Below are positions 7,343 to 13,267 of a DNA stretch of 16,981 bases, one piece after another. The position numbers were made by a program, and so were the translations under genes. The notes beneath the pieces are model-generated. The model did no database searches and was not told where the DNA came from. It worked only from the letters and a program-made list of their open reading frames with translations. Each line of letters begins with the position of its first letter. The first letter of the stretch is position 1. Source of the stretch: Gemmatimonadota bacterium (GTDB lineage Bacteria > Gemmatimonadota > Gemmatimonadetes > Longimicrobiales > RSA9); NCBI GenBank assembly GCA_012027055.1, contig VEPF01000439.1, forward strand, positions 7,104 to 24,084, read 5' to 3'.

Positions 7343-7801
7343 TTACGCTCCTTCTCTGGTAGTCGGCTTCAACTCGAGCACTTCCTGTCTGCGGATTCCG
7401 AAATCAACAACGGAAAAGAGCACGCGCCGCGGTCCGATATCCAGCACCGTGGCGTTACCCACCACATCGCCGCGGCGCACCCGGTACACCTTCTTGGCGG
7501 CATCCACGAGCGACGCGACACTGCGCGCCGGCGATTCGGCCGAGTAGAGGATCATGCGCAACTGCAGATCCTGGAACAGCGGCCCGGCGTCGTTCTGTCC
7601 TCCCAGCGGCAGGAAGGGATCGCGCCGCCCGGCGGCGCCGGGATAGCTGTAGACCTCGCGCTCGAACACCAGCTTCGGCTCGGTCGGCGGCGGGCTCGGA
7701 GCGCCGGCCGGCGGGGGCGCAGGCGGCTGCGTCTGGGCCAGCAGCGGCGCGCCCGTCAGCAGCAGGATCGCGGGCAGGAGGATTGCTGGTACGCGTCTCA
7801 T
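7343..7801 (-). CDS. pilP: Type IV pilus assembly protein PilP
   Basis: Periplasmic protein that links the PilN/PilO inner-membrane complex to the secretin. The 152-residue product has a signal peptide (about 1-22, two Arg then a Leu-rich core, ending APLLA), a Pro-rich disordered stretch (24-40), the conserved RRDPFLPL motif near the middle, and a small C-terminal beta domain (RVRRGDVVGNATVLDIG then VLFSVVDFGIRR) typical of PilP. No Cys is present, so unlike the proteobacterial PilP lipoproteins it cannot be lipid-anchored and may be soluble in the periplasm or held by an uncleaved signal. The ATG at 7801 overlaps the pilO stop (ATGA), with GGGAG 6 nt upstream. A longer in-frame reading to 8101 overlaps pilO and lacks a signal peptide, so it is rejected. 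Confidence 0.9.
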   Translation of the reverse strand: MRRVPAILLPAILLLTGAPLLAQTQPPAPPPAGAPSPPPTEPKLVFEREVYSYPGAAGRRDPFLPLGGQNDAGPLFQDLQLRMILYSAESPARSVASLVDAAKKVYRVRRGDVVGNATVLDIGPRRVLFSVVDFGIRRQEVLELKPTTREGA

Positions 7802-8424
7802 TGGGCACTCCCGGCGGCAGGCGTCTTCACGCTGTCGCGCGGCAACTCGCCGGGCGCGGGCAGCACGTAGGTCTCGACGTCGAACCGCGCGCGCAGCAGC
7901 GGCGGCTGCGCCGGGTCGCGCGGGTTCCGGGACGTGGTGACCTTCAGGTCCATCCCGCCCGGCTTGACGATCCTGGGCAGCGAGGCGATGGCCGCCAGGT
8001 AGCTGCCAATGTCGTGATAGAGTCCCGAGACCGATATCTCGTAGGACTGCTTCGAGTAATACGCTCCGGCTTCCTCTGCAGCCGGAACGAATCCTCCCCA
8101 CTGCACCTGGGTGGCCTGGGCCTGTTCGCCCATCGCCACCAGCAGGTTGGGGATGTCGTTGCGACTCGGGATCAGCCGCTCGATGACCGCGAGGTGCTGC
8201 TCGTAGAGCGCGAGCTGCCGGCCCAGGTTGGGGCCGTAGCGCGCCAGCGCCGCCTCGGCCGCCTGGTTCTGGCTGGCCAGGGTCTCGTAGCGGGTCTGCA
8301 GCCCGTCGATCTCGGTGCTGCGGGGCCGGTACAGGAACTGGTAGTAGGCCAGCGCCAGCAGGAACGGGACGATGCCCAGCAGCAGCAGCTTCTGTTTCTG
8401 CGGATCCTGGGGAAGCAGCGCCAT
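7798..8424 (-). CDS. pilO: Type IV pilus assembly protein PilO
   Basis: Inner-membrane protein that dimerises with PilN and binds PilP in the alignment complex. The 208 residues match the family size. A short cytoplasmic N-terminus (1-11) is followed by one transmembrane helix (about 12-31, KLLLLGIVPFLLALAYYQF), a periplasmic coiled coil (about 36-95) and a ferredoxin-like fold domain (about 105-195, containing YEISVSGLYHDIGSYLAAIASLPRI, here read in two parts: YEISVSGLYHDIG and SYLAAIASLPRI). The ATG at 8424 lies one base after the pilN stop, and GGAGG (8431-8435) is 6 nt upstream, so the ribosome site is built into the end of pilN. The stop overlaps the pilP start as ATGA. Confidence 0.93.
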   Translation of the reverse strand: MALLPQDPQKQKLLLLGIVPFLLALAYYQFLYRPRSTEIDGLQTRYETLASQNQAAEAALARYGPNLGRQLALYEQHLAVIERLIPSRNDIPNLLVAMGEQAQATQVQWGGFVPAAEEAGAYYSKQSYEISVSGLYHDIGSYLAAIASLPRIVKPGGMDLKVTTSRNPRDPAQPPLLRARFDVETYVLPAPGELPRDSVKTPAAGSAQ

Positions 8425-8425
8425 G

Positions 8426-9133
8426 TCAGTCCTCCTCCCCCGGGGCAGCCGGCGTCTGGGCGCTGTCGCTCAACGGCAGCTGTCCACCCTCGAAGAGCGG
8501 CCGCATCTCGATCGCATCCGGCGGTGGTTCCTCGTAATCGACTTCGATGGTGAACGCGTACAGGCTCTTCTCGTTCTCGATCACCTCGGACTGCGAGATG
8601 ATGGATACGCGCTGCAGGAACGGGGACGCCTCCAGATCCTGCATGAACCGGGCGAGGGCGAAGGTATTGCCGGTCCGGCCGATGATCCGGATGCGCGGGG
8701 GTGCGCCCGGCGTGGTGGACTCGACCTCCTGGATCGACAGCAGCCAGGTGTACTGCGGCAACGCGCGGGAGATTTCGTCGAACACGTGCGCCCAGGTGTA
8801 GCGCCCGGCGTCGATCTCCTGGAGCACCTGGAGCCGGGCCCCCACCTCCGTGATCTGCTTCTGGAGCGAGTCGTTGAGGATCCGGAGCCGGGCGAGCCGC
8901 ACCGAGTCCCGCTCCGCGGCGCTCACATCCGCCCGGGCCTGCTTCAGGGCGCCGGTGGAGCTGAAATGAAGCCAGGCCAGGGCGCCCAGACCGATCAGCC
9001 AGGCGACCGCTACCCAGGTGCCCGGGCCGCGCAGTGCCGGCAACTGGGGACGAGGCAGCGCGCCCATGCGGAAGACCGGGAGCTTCTTCTTCTGCCGCTT
9101 GCCCGAACCCGGCAGCAGGTTGATCTCGATCAC
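8426..9133 (-). CDS. pilN: Type IV pilus assembly protein PilN
   Basis: Inner-membrane partner of PilO whose cytoplasmic tail docks on PilM. The 235-residue product begins with the conserved PilM-binding INLLP motif (4-8), a basic stretch (KRQKKK, 12-17), a single transmembrane helix (about 39-58), a coiled coil (about 62-110) and a periplasmic ferredoxin-like domain (about 110-205, including ALPQYTWLLSIQEV and LARFMQDLEASPFLQRVSI). The C-terminal 30 residues are acidic and Pro-rich. The start codon is GTG at 9133, fixed by AGGAG 6 nt upstream and by the position of the INLLP motif. The SD overlaps the pilM stop codon, so the two genes are tightly coupled. It is longer than proteobacterial PilN (about 200 residues) mainly because of a loop before the helix and the C-terminal tail. 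Confidence 0.94.
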   Translation of the reverse strand: MIEINLLPGSGKRQKKKLPVFRMGALPRPQLPALRGPGTWVAVAWLIGLGALAWLHFSSTGALKQARADVSAAERDSVRLARLRILNDSLQKQITEVGARLQVLQEIDAGRYTWAHVFDEISRALPQYTWLLSIQEVESTTPGAPPRIRIIGRTGNTFALARFMQDLEASPFLQRVSIISQSEVIENEKSLYAFTIEVDYEEPPPDAIEMRPLFEGGQLPLSDSAQTPAAPGEED

Positions 9134-9139
9134 GGGTAA

Positions 9140-9144
9140 CTCCT
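9140..9144 (-). promoter_or_regulatory. Shine-Dalgarno site that supports the GTG start of pilN
   Basis: AGGAG lies 6 nt upstream of the GTG at 9133 and includes the last two bases of the pilM TAG stop codon. Confidence 0.7.
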
Positions 9145-10180
9145 ACGCCTTCCTGAGCGCGAGCCCGACCGGCAGCATCAGCAGGGGCGCCAGCGCATCG
9201 ATCGGCACCGCCTGCATCACTTCCGGCCGCACGGCTATACGCTGCAGGGGATTGGCCAGCTCGGTGCGCACGCCCAGGCGCGCACCCAGGGATTCGATCA
9301 TGCCCTTGACCACCGCCCCACCACCCGTCACGAACGCGCGCGCCACGCCGCTGCCGCCCGTCTGTGCGCTGATGAACGCGGCGGCCCGTTCGATCCCGAT
9401 GGCGAGCTCATCCACCCGCTCGTCCACGATGGCCCGCAGCTGCGCGGCAGCACCGCGGCCCTTCAACACCCCGTCAGCCTGATCCATGGTCAGCCCCCGC
9501 TCGCGCTGCAGGACCTCGCGCAGCCGGCGGGTACCGAACGGGATGTCCCGGATCAGGATCGGGGCGCCGTCCGTGATCAGGTTCACGTTGGTGGTCTCGT
9601 TGCCGATGTTCACCAGCACCAGCATCCCGCCACCGACGTTCGGATAGTTGTGCTCGAAGGCATTGTGCAGAGCGAACGCTTCCACGTCGATCGCGATCGG
9701 CGTGAGCCCGGCGTCGGAGAGCAGGTTGATGCGGTTTTCGATGAGTTCGCGCTTGGCTGCGACCAGCAGCACCGCCATCTGCGCCGAGGTGCCCTTGGGA
9801 TCCAGGATCTGGAAATCGAGCTGCACGTTCTCCATGTCGAACGGCACGTGCTGCTCGGCTTCCCAGCGGATGACCTCGCGCGCGTCGTGCGCGCTCATCC
9901 GATCCATCGGGATCTTCTTGACGATCACGTCGTGACCGCCGACCGCGGCCACGACTTCGGGACGCCGCAGGCCCGCACTGGCAACCAGCTCGCGTACCGC
10001 GTCCGCGATCAGGGCGGGATCCATCACCTCGCCATCGACGATCGCGTCCGGCGCCAGCGGGCTCGTGGCGATTTGAACTATCTCGGGGTCAGGCTTGGAG
10101 TGGTCGATCACCACCAGCTTGATGAAGCCGCTGCCAATGTCGAGCCCTGCCGACACTCTGGACCGGCCGAAAAGTCCCAT
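9143..10180 (-). CDS. pilM: Type IV pilus assembly ATPase-fold protein PilM
   Basis: Cytoplasmic actin/FtsA-fold protein that binds the PilN tail and couples the alignment complex to the motor. The 345 residues are typical. Nucleotide-binding signatures of the fold are present: phosphate 1 SAGLDIGSGFIKLVVID (10-26), phosphate 2 LVNIGNETTNVNLI (189-202) and the adenosine motif AFVTGGGAVVKG (282-293). Family motifs include VIRWEAEQHVPF (103-114) and IAIDVEAFALHNAFE (162-176). The ATG at 10180 gives the usual MGLFG start. An in-frame ATG at 10228 lies upstream of the predicted transcription start and is rejected. It is the first gene of pilMNOPQ, 129 bp after the second minor-pilin cassette. Confidence 0.96.
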   Translation of the reverse strand: MGLFGRSRVSAGLDIGSGFIKLVVIDHSKPDPEIVQIATSPLAPDAIVDGEVMDPALIADAVRELVASAGLRRPEVVAAVGGHDVIVKKIPMDRMSAHDAREVIRWEAEQHVPFDMENVQLDFQILDPKGTSAQMAVLLVAAKRELIENRINLLSDAGLTPIAIDVEAFALHNAFEHNYPNVGGGMLVLVNIGNETTNVNLITDGAPILIRDIPFGTRRLREVLQRERGLTMDQADGVLKGRGAAAQLRAIVDERVDELAIGIERAAAFISAQTGGSGVARAFVTGGGAVVKGMIESLGARLGVRTELANPLQRIAVRPEVMQAVPIDALAPLLMLPVGLALRKA

Positions 10181-10231
10181 AATCGGACTCAGGCTGAATG
10201 TACAGGGGAGGCCTTGACTGGCTGGCATTGC

Positions 10232-10261
10232 ATGCTACCATGCGCGCCATCTACCGGTCAA
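10232..10261 (-). promoter_or_regulatory. Candidate sigma-70 promoter (extended -10) for pilMNOPQ
   Basis: On the minus strand TTGACC (10261-10256, five of six to TTGACA) is followed after 18 bases by TAGCAT (10237-10232, four of six), preceded by TGG, which fits the TGn extended -10 element. The predicted start near 10225 gives a leader of about 45 nt. It sits in the 129-bp gap between pilX2 and pilM. No clear intrinsic terminator for the upstream cassette was found in the gap, so read-through is possible. Confidence 0.5.
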
Positions 10262-10309
10262 GAGCCACGTTGCGCGCACGCCCCTTGCGCGGCGCACCCC
10301 GCCGATTGC

Positions 10310-11404
10310 TTACCAGGCACTCCAGTTGTCGATCCAGGCGTTGGGTATCAACGCCAGGTTCGCCGCCCCGTTCAGGGCGTTCGCAATCTCGCACGAATTG
10401 TAGCGGTAGACCTTCGTGCCGTTGGCGACGGCTTCTTCGACGATCTCCGACTCCGGGACGATGAGCCCGATCTTGACGTTGAGCCCGCTGATCACGGCCC
10501 CCGAGACCCAGCCCGTGCCGTTGTCGATCAGTTCATCGCCCACCAGGATCAGGCCGCGCCACGTTTCCTGCCCGCCGGTGAACGTGAGACGTCCGGTCAC
10601 GATAAGCAACCCGCGCCCCGCGTCGTTGCTGCCCATGGTGAAGTCGCCTTTGACCAGCACGGTCGGGTAGTAATTCGGATCCGCGAAGCTGGGCAGGCAG
10701 GTCTTCGAGGACTGACCGTCGGTGCACATGACGTCCGGCGTGACGGAGGACGGCGTGCCGACGATGGAGAACCAGTCGATGTTGACCGAGTTCGCAAACG
10801 CCTCCTGAGTGCCTTCCTCGTACACCGGGGGGGCACCCTCGAAGGGGTACTTCCCTCCGGAACTCTTGAGCTCGAACATGTCGCCCGGGACCGCGGCGCC
10901 CGCCACCGTGTCCGCGGGGTTGCACTCGTCGACTCCGCTGATCAGGCCGGAGCCGCCGTTCTTCCGCAGGCCGCTGAGGCTGGTCCAGGCGGCGTTGGCA
11001 TCGATGGATCCGGCCCAGCGCACCGCCAGCTGCGCGACCGAGCGGCGCGCGGCCGGCCGACCGGGCCGGGCGCCGTTCACGGTCGCGGTGGCGCGCACCA
11101 GCCAGACGCTCGTGTCGCGCGAGCCGGTGCCGGCGCGGACCCGGGTAACGCGCACATCGGCGATGCCGTCCGGGAAGGTATAGCGCACGCTGTCCGGGAG
11201 GGTATCGCCGGTCGCGACGCGAGCTTCGAGGCCCCGTTCTGCCAGGCTGAAGGCGAGGGTCGTGGTCCGGCCGCTGTCCACAGTCCGGGACTCACCCGTC
11301 ATCCGGCTGAAGGCGCCAATGATGCCGGCTGTGATGAAGCCAATGAGCAGAATCGCCATCGGCAAGGCCAGCCCCCGCCGGCGAGCATTGAGGCGCGGGC
11401 GCAT
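10310..11404 (-). CDS. PilX-type minor pilin, second cassette, with C-terminal beta-repeat domain
   Basis: A 364-residue prepilin-like protein. The leader ends at G11 before LALPM, and a hydrophobic helix spans about 12-32. Position +5 is Met instead of Glu, as in the GspK/PilX class that caps the pilin complex. Residues about 40-130 form the usual alpha/beta region. From about 247 a repeated pattern of hydrophobic strands and glycines (RGLLIVTGRLTFTGG, WRGLILVGD, GWVSGAVISG) suggests a beta-solenoid-like domain, shared with the PilX protein of the first cassette. Four Cys (161, 227, 236, 338) could form disulfides. A strong GGAGG lies 7 nt before the ATG. The start is one base after the PilW stop. 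It is the last gene of the cassette. The name PilX reflects type and gene order, not direct similarity to the short proteobacterial PilX. Confidence 0.82.
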   Translation of the reverse strand: MRPRLNARRRGLALPMAILLIGFITAGIIGAFSRMTGESRTVDSGRTTTLAFSLAERGLEARVATGDTLPDSVRYTFPDGIADVRVTRVRAGTGSRDTSVWLVRATATVNGARPGRPAARRSVAQLAVRWAGSIDANAAWTSLSGLRKNGGSGLISGVDECNPADTVAGAAVPGDMFELKSSGGKYPFEGAPPVYEEGTQEAFANSVNIDWFSIVGTPSSVTPDVMCTDGQSSKTCLPSFADPNYYPTVLVKGDFTMGSNDAGRGLLIVTGRLTFTGGQETWRGLILVGDELIDNGTGWVSGAVISGLNVKIGLIVPESEIVEEAVANGTKVYRYNSCEIANALNGAANLALIPNAWIDNWSAW

Positions 11405-11405
11405 A

Positions 11406-12245
11406 TCACGACCTCCGGTTCTTGAAGAAAACCGCGGTGCGCAAGCGCACCAGCGGGAAGGTGCCGTTGGGCTGCGGCCGTTCGCTCAGCGCATCGAGCA
11501 CGAGCTCGATGCCGGTCAGGCGCTTGAGATCGGCCGGGGTTGAGGTAACGGGGGTATTGCTCCCGTCCACGTAGAACTCGAAGTGGGCGGAATCGGCAAA
11601 CGGGGCGAGGATCTCCTCGTCCAGGTTGAGCGCCGGCACTTCGCGGTACAGCGCACGCCGTCCGGGCAGGGCGAGCGACGGGGCGAAATGGTAGCGCACG
11701 ATCTGCCAGAGCAGCACGGGCGCGCCCCGGGCGGCCGCGATGGCCGGCGAGACCTGCACGGTCCGCCCGCCGGCGACGGTGTCCACCTGGTTGGTGATGC
11801 AAAGGGCCGCGGAGGCGCTCGCCGGCTCCGCGTTCTTCGTGACGTACTGGTATCTACCGGTCCCGAAGTCGCGCACGGCGTACCCACCGTAGGCGGCGTA
11901 GGCCAGCATCGCGGAATCGACGGGCAGCAGATTGACCACCACGCCGGTGGCCTGACCGCACACGACGCCCATGGCGAAGGGCACGCGGAGCTGCAGGGCC
12001 TCGGCGGAGGCGGCGATCACGCCACTGTCGCGGTCCAACATGCGCAGCTCGGACGTGATCAGGTTGCGCGCCCCGCGGGTCACGTCGCGCGCCGACTGCA
12101 GCTTGGTCTGGGTGTCGAACGAGCGTTCCTGGGAGACGAACAGCGCCGTGATGGCGGCGCCGATGATCGCGGTCAGCGTCAGGGCGACGAGCATCTCGAC
12201 CAGGGTGAATCCCTGGCGCGCGCCGGCGCAGCGTTTGGCCATCAT
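11406..12245 (-). CDS. PilW-type minor pilin, second cassette
   Basis: A 279-residue prepilin. The leader is short and basic, cleaved after G12 in RQG/FTLVEMLVAL, with Glu at +5 (E17) and a hydrophobic helix to about 35. The long C-terminal part contains PilW/GspJ-like features: a Q/R-rich helix after the membrane segment (SERxLxSAR-like, SARDVTRGARNLITSELRML at about 54-73) and a VVCGQATG segment whose Cys has an equivalent in the first-cassette PilW. A second Cys follows in ALCITNQ. The C-terminus ends LRTAVFFKNR, as common in this family. The ATG at 12245 overlaps the PilV stop (ATGA), and a second ATG follows directly. No SD is visible, which suggests coupling. Earlier in-frame starts only add residues encoded inside pilV. 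Confidence 0.85.
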   Translation of the reverse strand: MMAKRCAGARQGFTLVEMLVALTLTAIIGAAITALFVSQERSFDTQTKLQSARDVTRGARNLITSELRMLDRDSGVIAASAEALQLRVPFAMGVVCGQATGVVVNLLPVDSAMLAYAAYGGYAVRDFGTGRYQYVTKNAEPASASAALCITNQVDTVAGGRTVQVSPAIAAARGAPVLLWQIVRYHFAPSLALPGRRALYREVPALNLDEEILAPFADSAHFEFYVDGSNTPVTSTPADLKRLTGIELVLDALSERPQPNGTFPLVRLRTAVFFKNRRS

Positions 12246-12643
12246 TGGGTGTTGAACGGGTTGTAGAACGGGGCCGCCCGCTGGAACACGATCGTGTCGG
12301 CGTAGGTCCCGGCTCGTTGCGGGGTCACGATGATCCGCACGGTGCGGTTGCGGGTGCCATTGGTGACCGTCACGCAACTGGTGTGGGCAAGATTCGCGAT
12401 GGTCACGCTGCGGCAGCCCGCCGCCGCCGGCAGCGAGTCGTAGGGGAGCGCCGCGAGCCGGTTGACTTCGCGGAGGGTCAAGGCTTGCCGCACGTCGCCC
12501 TGCGAGAGCCGGAACAGCTGGGTGGCCGTGCCCATGGAGAAGCTCGCCAGCATGGCCAGGACGATCGCCAGGATCACCATGGCGACGACGACCTCGATCA
12601 GCGTGAATCCGTCGCGTCCCGCGATCAGCCTGGCCCGGTTCAT
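12242..12643 (-). CDS. PilV/GspI-type minor pilin, second cassette
   Basis: A 133-residue prepilin cleaved after G12 in RDG/FTLIEVVVAM, with Glu at +5 (E17) and a hydrophobic helix to about 38. The globular part is small, with a Cys pair (in AAAGCRSVTI and HTSCVTVTNG) that could form a disulfide, and strand-like stretches RTVRIIVTPQ and TIVFQR. The size and the position between FimT- and PilW-type genes fit PilV. The ATG at 12643 overlaps the FimT stop by four bases (ATGA), and its stop overlaps the PilW start in the same way. Longer in-frame starts up to 13243 read through the FimT gene in the wrong frame and are rejected because the prepilin leader must be N-terminal. Confidence 0.84.
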   Translation of the reverse strand: MNRARLIAGRDGFTLIEVVVAMVILAIVLAMLASFSMGTATQLFRLSQGDVRQALTLREVNRLAALPYDSLPAAAGCRSVTIANLAHTSCVTVTNGTRNRTVRIIVTPQRAGTYADTIVFQRAAPFYNPFNTQ

Positions 12644-13101
12644 GGTTGCGTGATCCTGACCTGCCCGGCCCGGTTCGCCGTGATCCGGCGCTGGTTTCCA
12701 GGGGTAGTCTGCATGTCGACTACGATGCCGCCGGCTGCCAGTCCGCCGGGGAAAATGACCAGACTGGCCGGCTGGGCGGTCAGCTGCCGCAGGACCAGGT
12801 CGGAGGTGCCATCGTACCACGTAGTCAGATAGGTGGTGTCCCCGCGGCGGTTCTGGATCCGGAACACGCGTGCCCCTTCGTCGATGGCGATCCGCACCGG
12901 CCGGCGCTGCTGGGCGGACATGGCGAAGGCCGTCCGCAGGTCCGTGGCCATGACGGCGGAAGCACGCTGCACCCGTGTCGCGGCAATGGAACGGCCGATG
13001 GCGGGCATGGCGATGAGCGCTGCCATGCCCATGAGGGTGATCGCCACGATCAGCTCGATCATGGTGAACCCACGACGGCGGGCGGAGAGCAGCTGGTGCA
13101 T
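12640..13101 (-). CDS. FimT/GspH-type minor pilin, second cassette
   Basis: A 153-residue prepilin cleaved after G11 in RRRG/FTMIELIVAITL, with Glu at +5 (E16). The membrane helix runs to about 34, followed by the Gln/Arg-rich helix VQRASAVMATDLRTAFAMSAQ typical in position for GspH/FimT (given here as VQRASAVMATDL then RTAFAMSAQ), then beta strands VRIAIDEGARVFRIQ. The C-terminal GGIVVDM and ITANRAGQVRI resemble the GspH C-terminal strand pair. The ATG at 13101 is chosen because it puts the leader at the N-terminus. A TTG at 13197 would lie within the -12 box of the sigma-54 promoter. GGGG about 9 nt upstream is a modest SD. It is the first gene of the second cassette and lies behind its own promoter. 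Confidence 0.87.
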   Translation of the reverse strand: MHQLLSARRRGFTMIELIVAITLMGMAALIAMPAIGRSIAATRVQRASAVMATDLRTAFAMSAQQRRPVRIAIDEGARVFRIQNRRGDTTYLTTWYDGTSDLVLRQLTAQPASLVIFPGGLAAGGIVVDMQTTPGNQRRITANRAGQVRITQP

Positions 13102-13135
13102 GGCAATCGACCCCGGTTGTTGGCGCCCTTTCGGT

Positions 13136-13162
13136 GCGGCACCGGTACGATATCCGTGCCGC
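13136..13162 (-). other. Inverted repeat in the leader of the second minor-pilin cassette
   Basis: GCGGCAC at 13136-13142 is the reverse complement of GTGCCGC at 13156-13162, with a 13-base loop, and two further pairs are possible with one bulge. It lies between the predicted sigma-54 start site and the FimT start codon, so it would fold in the mRNA leader. No T-tract follows. It could be a regulatory hairpin or a binding dyad. This rests on symmetry alone. Confidence 0.35.
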
Positions 13163-13192
13163 GGCGCAAACCGTTGACGAACATACATCTGT

Positions 13193-13208
13193 GGCAAATC
13201 CGGGGCCA
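13193..13208 (-). promoter_or_regulatory. Sigma-54 promoter before the second minor-pilin cassette
   Basis: The minus strand reads TGGCCCCGGATTTGCC, which fits the sigma-54 consensus TGGCACG-N4-TTGCW, with GG at -24 and GC at -12 exactly ten bases apart. The predicted start near 13182 gives a leader of about 80 nt to the FimT ATG at 13101. The same locus encodes a PilR-like activator with a GAFTGA loop, the cognate type of regulator. No comparable site was seen before the first cassette or pilM. Confidence 0.65.
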
Positions 13209-13225
13209 GACTGTCGGGCAGATTT

Positions 13226-13251
13226 TCCGCATACGGGATACAAATTGCGGA
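13226..13251. other. Dyad upstream of the sigma-54 promoter, possible activator site
   Basis: TCCGCA at 13226-13231 is the reverse complement of TGCGGA at 13246-13251, with 14 bases between. It lies in a locally A/T-richer stretch, centred about 57 bp upstream of the predicted start. NtrC-family enhancers are usually 80-150 bp upstream, so the distance is short. It is offered as a candidate only. Confidence 0.25.
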
Positions 13252-13267
13252 CGGGACGGCGGTGGTC

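Noticed and set aside
5606..7870. 754-codon plus-strand open frame opposite pilQ, pilP and pilO
   Set aside because: It is antisense to three well-supported genes, is rich in His/Gly/Arg/Asp as expected of a shadow frame in GC-rich DNA, and shows no recognisable domain or SD.
10181..10228. Longer N-terminus for PilM from an ATG at 10228
   Set aside because: It precedes the predicted transcription start at about 10225 and adds residues not typical of PilM, which normally begins close to the phosphate-1 motif.
10262..10309. GC-rich self-complementary stretches after the second pilX gene as a terminator
   Set aside because: The possible stems (GCGCA/TGCGC) are short and no T-run follows, so they are not distinguishable from background.
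9650..11425. 591-codon plus-strand open frame opposite pilM and the second pilX
   Set aside because: It crosses two genes and the promoter gap on the other strand and has no signal, motif or ribosome site.
13101..13197. Longer N-terminus for the second-cassette FimT from a TTG at 13197
   Set aside because: It would place 32 residues before the prepilin leader, and the TTG lies in the -12 box of the sigma-54 promoter, upstream of the predicted transcript start.
12242..13243. 333-codon reading of the second-cassette PilV gene from an upstream start
   Set aside because: The N-terminal 200 residues are the FimT gene read out of frame. The prepilin leader RDG/FTLIE must be N-terminal, so the ATG at 12643 is used.
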